Shown here piece by piece: positions 61,857-64,000 of a stretch of 64,000 nt of DNA. The notes under the pieces were generated by a model, which was not told the origin of the DNA, did no database searches, and saw nothing but the letters and a program-made list of their open reading frames with translations. The DNA comes from Sphingobacterium tabacisoli (GTDB lineage: Bacteria > Bacteroidota > Bacteroidia > Sphingobacteriales > Sphingobacteriaceae), in NCBI RefSeq assembly GCF_017908035.1, contig NZ_JAEQMU010000001.1, positions 1,488,001-1,552,000 of the forward strand, written 5' to 3'. Both the position numbers and the translations under genes were made by a program. Position 1 is the stretch's first letter, and each line of letters opens with the position of its first letter.

Positions 61857-62612
61857 TTAAAGATAAGATAAATCTGCATTACCTATTTTTTGTTGCAAAT
61901 GTGTAATTTCTTCTTTGAGCCAGTCATTAAACCAGGTGTCAAATCTATATCGCCTACCTTGATCATCCAATAAAGGGGAAATACCTCCCCAATTATCACG
62001 ATGGTCTATCCAAATCTCTCCTCTAGATTCCCCTGTAACTACTAAAAAATAGTATTCTCCACAGCCAATTCCTGCTACGGGTAAAATCCCATTCAGATCA
62101 AAATTCTCATAATATTCGTTTCTAGGATTTTCGCCATTGAGCTTTATAAACTCCTCAAAGCAAGGTTCCCGTAATTGAAGAAGTTCATTCCTAAATTTCT
62201 GCGTATACCGATCAAACCATTCGGTAAATTGGTCAGCAAGTGCTTCCCATTTTTCTAAATTATATTCTCCAGTAAATTCAAATGGCTGTACTAAGTCAAT
62301 TACGGTATCTTCAAAAATGAAACACTTGTTATCTTCGAACGAAACTTTTAAAATACCTAAACCGGGGCCAATTCCTGCATTTTCCCAGGTATCGCCTGTT
62401 CCGTTGCCCACTTCGCTTAGAAACTGCTTATATTCTTTAGGAATCTCAATATTGCTTTCGCTTTCAAAACGGTTTAAGACATTAATATCAATAGTGGCAT
62501 CTAAAGAACCGAACAATAAACTCTTTTGATCAGATGACAATTGGGTTTTTACTGTAAAATCTTCAATTAACTGGCGATATATATTTAGATTAGACTTTAT
62601 CTCTTCCATCAT
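61857..62612 (-). CDS. SMI1/KNR4 (SUKH) family protein
   Basis: This 251-residue protein has the SUKH layout: INVLNRFESESNIEIPKEYKQFLSEVGNGTGD (about 39-72), then GPGLGILKVSF, and a C-terminal GCGEYYFLVVTGESRGEIWI and WFNDWLKEEI. Many family members are immunity proteins of toxin systems, but no toxin gene adjoins it here, so that role is unsupported. It lies 14 bp upstream of the AraC gene on the same strand, so it may be co-transcribed. Confidence 0.85.
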   Translation of the reverse strand: MMEEIKSNLNIYRQLIEDFTVKTQLSSDQKSLLFGSLDATIDINVLNRFESESNIEIPKEYKQFLSEVGNGTGDTWENAGIGPGLGILKVSFEDNKCFIFEDTVIDLVQPFEFTGEYNLEKWEALADQFTEWFDRYTQKFRNELLQLREPCFEEFIKLNGENPRNEYYENFDLNGILPVAGIGCGEYYFLVVTGESRGEIWIDHRDNWGGISPLLDDQGRRYRFDTWFNDWLKEEITHLQQKIGNADLSYL

Positions 62613-62757
62613 ATTTTCACGAATTACAAATAGTTGAAAATGTATTTAATTTTCAGCAGTTGGTATATTTTTATTTTAAATTCCTATTTCTTTACCTGCA
62701 AATATTCATTCACTTCTGATCTTTTGTATGTATTCCTCTATAAGAAGATGGCTTTAC

Positions 62758-63285
62758 TTACTTCGTATTTAGAATTTTTGCGATTCGCATAACTTCTATC
62801 ATTGAAAACGATCCTGAAATATCAATTTTACCGCCTGAAATAATCCCTTGTACGACAGGCATGGACATTACCTGACCTCCAATGACAATGGCAATGGGCT
62901 TTCCTATATTTTCTTCTGTCGCTTTCTCGAATTTGCTTGCTCCCTCCTTGGTTAACTCAATTCGTACTACAGGATGGCTTTGGTATTTTTCTACATCAGC
63001 TTTTGCTTCCTTGATCTCGTGTCTGGCAATCAATGGATAATCTCCCAGCACCACATCTCTAAAAGGATAAGGTCCGGTAAACGAAACAACTGCATAGAAG
63101 CCATCTATTCTATCTACAGTAAAAGGTTGAAATTCGGACCAAGTGTTATCTACACTATTCTGATACTCAACATCTGTGGCCTTTGCTACAACATAGTCCT
63201 TTTGAGACTGCTGTTTTTTGAAGATACTACAAGATCCCATCAAAAGAAGTATAATGCTACAGATTGCTTTTAGTTCAATGTTCAT
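62758..63285 (-). CDS. Lipoprotein with a SecD P1-head-like domain
   Basis: This 175-residue protein has lipobox ILLLMGSC (about Cys19) followed by SIFKKQQSQKDYVVAK. The second half reads SKFEKATEENIGKPIAIVIG, GQVMSMPVVQGIISGGKIDIS and GSFSMIEVMRIAKIL. This is the P1-head signature of SecD (A-x-x-F-x-x-x-T-x-x-N-x-G-x-x-x-A-I-V-x-D-G-x-V, S-A-P-V, G-x-I-S-G-x-F-T), but without SecD membrane helices. It is thus a free-standing lipoprotein with this fold. The next gene starts 35 bp upstream on the same strand. Confidence 0.72.
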   Translation of the reverse strand: MNIELKAICSIILLLMGSCSIFKKQQSQKDYVVAKATDVEYQNSVDNTWSEFQPFTVDRIDGFYAVVSFTGPYPFRDVVLGDYPLIARHEIKEAKADVEKYQSHPVVRIELTKEGASKFEKATEENIGKPIAIVIGGQVMSMPVVQGIISGGKIDISGSFSMIEVMRIAKILNTK

Positions 63286-63320
63286 AGTATTAGCTATTTT
63301 TCTAGGCGCTGTGAAAGATT

Positions 63321-63917
63321 CTATTTACTTGCTTTGAGTTCGCTGTATAATGAATCTAGAAAGTGCTGTTGTTTTATATCATCTTTGAAAAAACGCTGAT
63401 AGTTTACACTACAACTGCTGATGTCCATTATATTTTGGGGACTAAAAGCCCAGTCGTCTGTATTTTTCACCAGAATTCCCAAATCACTTTGACAGCTTTG
63501 CCATAATTCTGAAAACTTCGTTATTTTATCATCACTTAACTGCTCAAAATCGGGATATACAGAGAACCCTAACATTTCGGTATTCGCAAATTTCACAAAC
63601 ATATATACAGGAACACCACCCCAATCTACCGTTTGACCTTCAGGCAATTCTATATACATAATCTCTTTTTCATTCATTAACTTCTCTTGTTGCCCTTCCT
63701 TCCAAAAGTGCTCTTCGTAAGTCAGTTTTGTGCCTTTTGGTACAACAATATTTTTAACAGCTGTAGATTCAGTGGTAATAAAATAAGGATAATCAGGACC
63801 GCGTCCCCCCGTGGGATTGCCCATACCACTTAATGCACCGAGAAGAATAAAGTATCCAGCTGCCGCTACAATAACAAATAGCGATATTCCTATGATGAGG
63901 TAAGTCTTTTTTTTCAT
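63321..63917 (-). CDS. Membrane-anchored protein of unknown function
   Basis: This 198-residue protein has a single N-terminal membrane span (about 5-30, LIIGISLFVIVAAAGYFILLGAL). A soluble extracytoplasmic part follows with GTKLTYEEHFWKEGQQEKLM, EGQTVDWGGVPVYMFVKFAN and FFKDDIKQQHFLDSLYSELK. I recognise no family. It is probably co-transcribed with the SecD-P1-like lipoprotein (35 bp). The last 83 bp of the window hold no feature. Confidence 0.6.
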   Translation of the reverse strand: MKKKTYLIIGISLFVIVAAAGYFILLGALSGMGNPTGGRGPDYPYFITTESTAVKNIVVPKGTKLTYEEHFWKEGQQEKLMNEKEIMYIELPEGQTVDWGGVPVYMFVKFANTEMLGFSVYPDFEQLSDDKITKFSELWQSCQSDLGILVKNTDDWAFSPQNIMDISSCSVNYQRFFKDDIKQQHFLDSLYSELKASK

Positions 63918-64000
63918 TTGCGCGAGGTCTTTTGAATGAGTAGCCCGTTTTTAACCGATTTAAATGTATAATAAAAATTTGATTTTATCTGCTTCTACTT

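Noticed and set aside
61857..62612. SUKH protein as a toxin immunity gene
   Set aside because: No polymorphic toxin or secretion marker is adjacent.

Overview
The window looks like a chromosomal segment of a Sphingobacteriaceae-type Bacteroidota, most like Sphingobacterium or a close relative. The evidence is two SusC/SusD outer-membrane uptake pairs, each with its own ECF sigma factor and FecR anti-sigma factor; a type IX secretion cargo and PorP/SprF pair; surface lipoproteins; and Bacteroidota-style promoters (TTG-N19/20-TAnnTTTG). I saw no rRNA, tRNA, CRISPR array or intact transposase. The genus is an inference.

Layout. 1-240 is the tail of a small DUF6520-like gene. 303-16630 (all minus strand) holds two tandem paralogous loci with the gene order sigma, FecR, SusC, SusD, secreted thioredoxin-like protein. 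Between them lies a broken third ECF sigma gene (8671-8843). Neither locus encodes a glycoside hydrolase, so the imported substrate is unknown.

16.7-39 kb is a mosaic accessory region. It holds an HD-domain protein, a DUF1016 nuclease, a divergent XRE repressor / Y-family polymerase / DnaE-type polymerase cassette, a NEW3-domain protein with an ABC-2 exporter, an ACR3/bile-acid-symporter-type permease, an ORF6N protein, a GNAT, a DUF6624 protein and several orphan membrane or secreted proteins. Among them are many gene fragments: pieces of XRE, of an XRE-dinB deletion product, of DUF1016 genes, and a duplicated DUF6624 promoter and start. Several fragments abut a short palindromic repeat with core GACGCGAG. 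At 34.2-38.3 kb two modules each pair a ~58-residue peptide with a large fimbrillin-like surface lipoprotein.

38.8-46.5 kb carries small membrane and secreted proteins (one tandem paralogous pair), then a PorP/SprF protein and a 1308-residue adhesin with six 72-residue MBG-type repeats and a gliding-motility C-terminal domain. 47.3-49.1 kb has a nitrilase-family amidase and an AraC regulator. 49.2-54.8 kb is the known four-gene ligase-associated DNA damage response operon (exonuclease, ligase, DEXH helicase, PdeM), with overlapping genes. 55-64 kb has single genes: VOC protein, ankyrin protein, NUDIX hydrolase, lipoproteins, a PQQ-propeller protein, DUF1697, a TetX-related monooxygenase with an AraC regulator, a SUKH protein and a SecD-P1-head-like lipoprotein.

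The most interesting items are the peptide/lipoprotein modules, the multi-copy decayed XRE-dinB cassette with its palindrome junctions, and the TetX-like monooxygenase that lacks the tetracycline-contact residues. All family calls come from reading motifs by eye; no database search was run.
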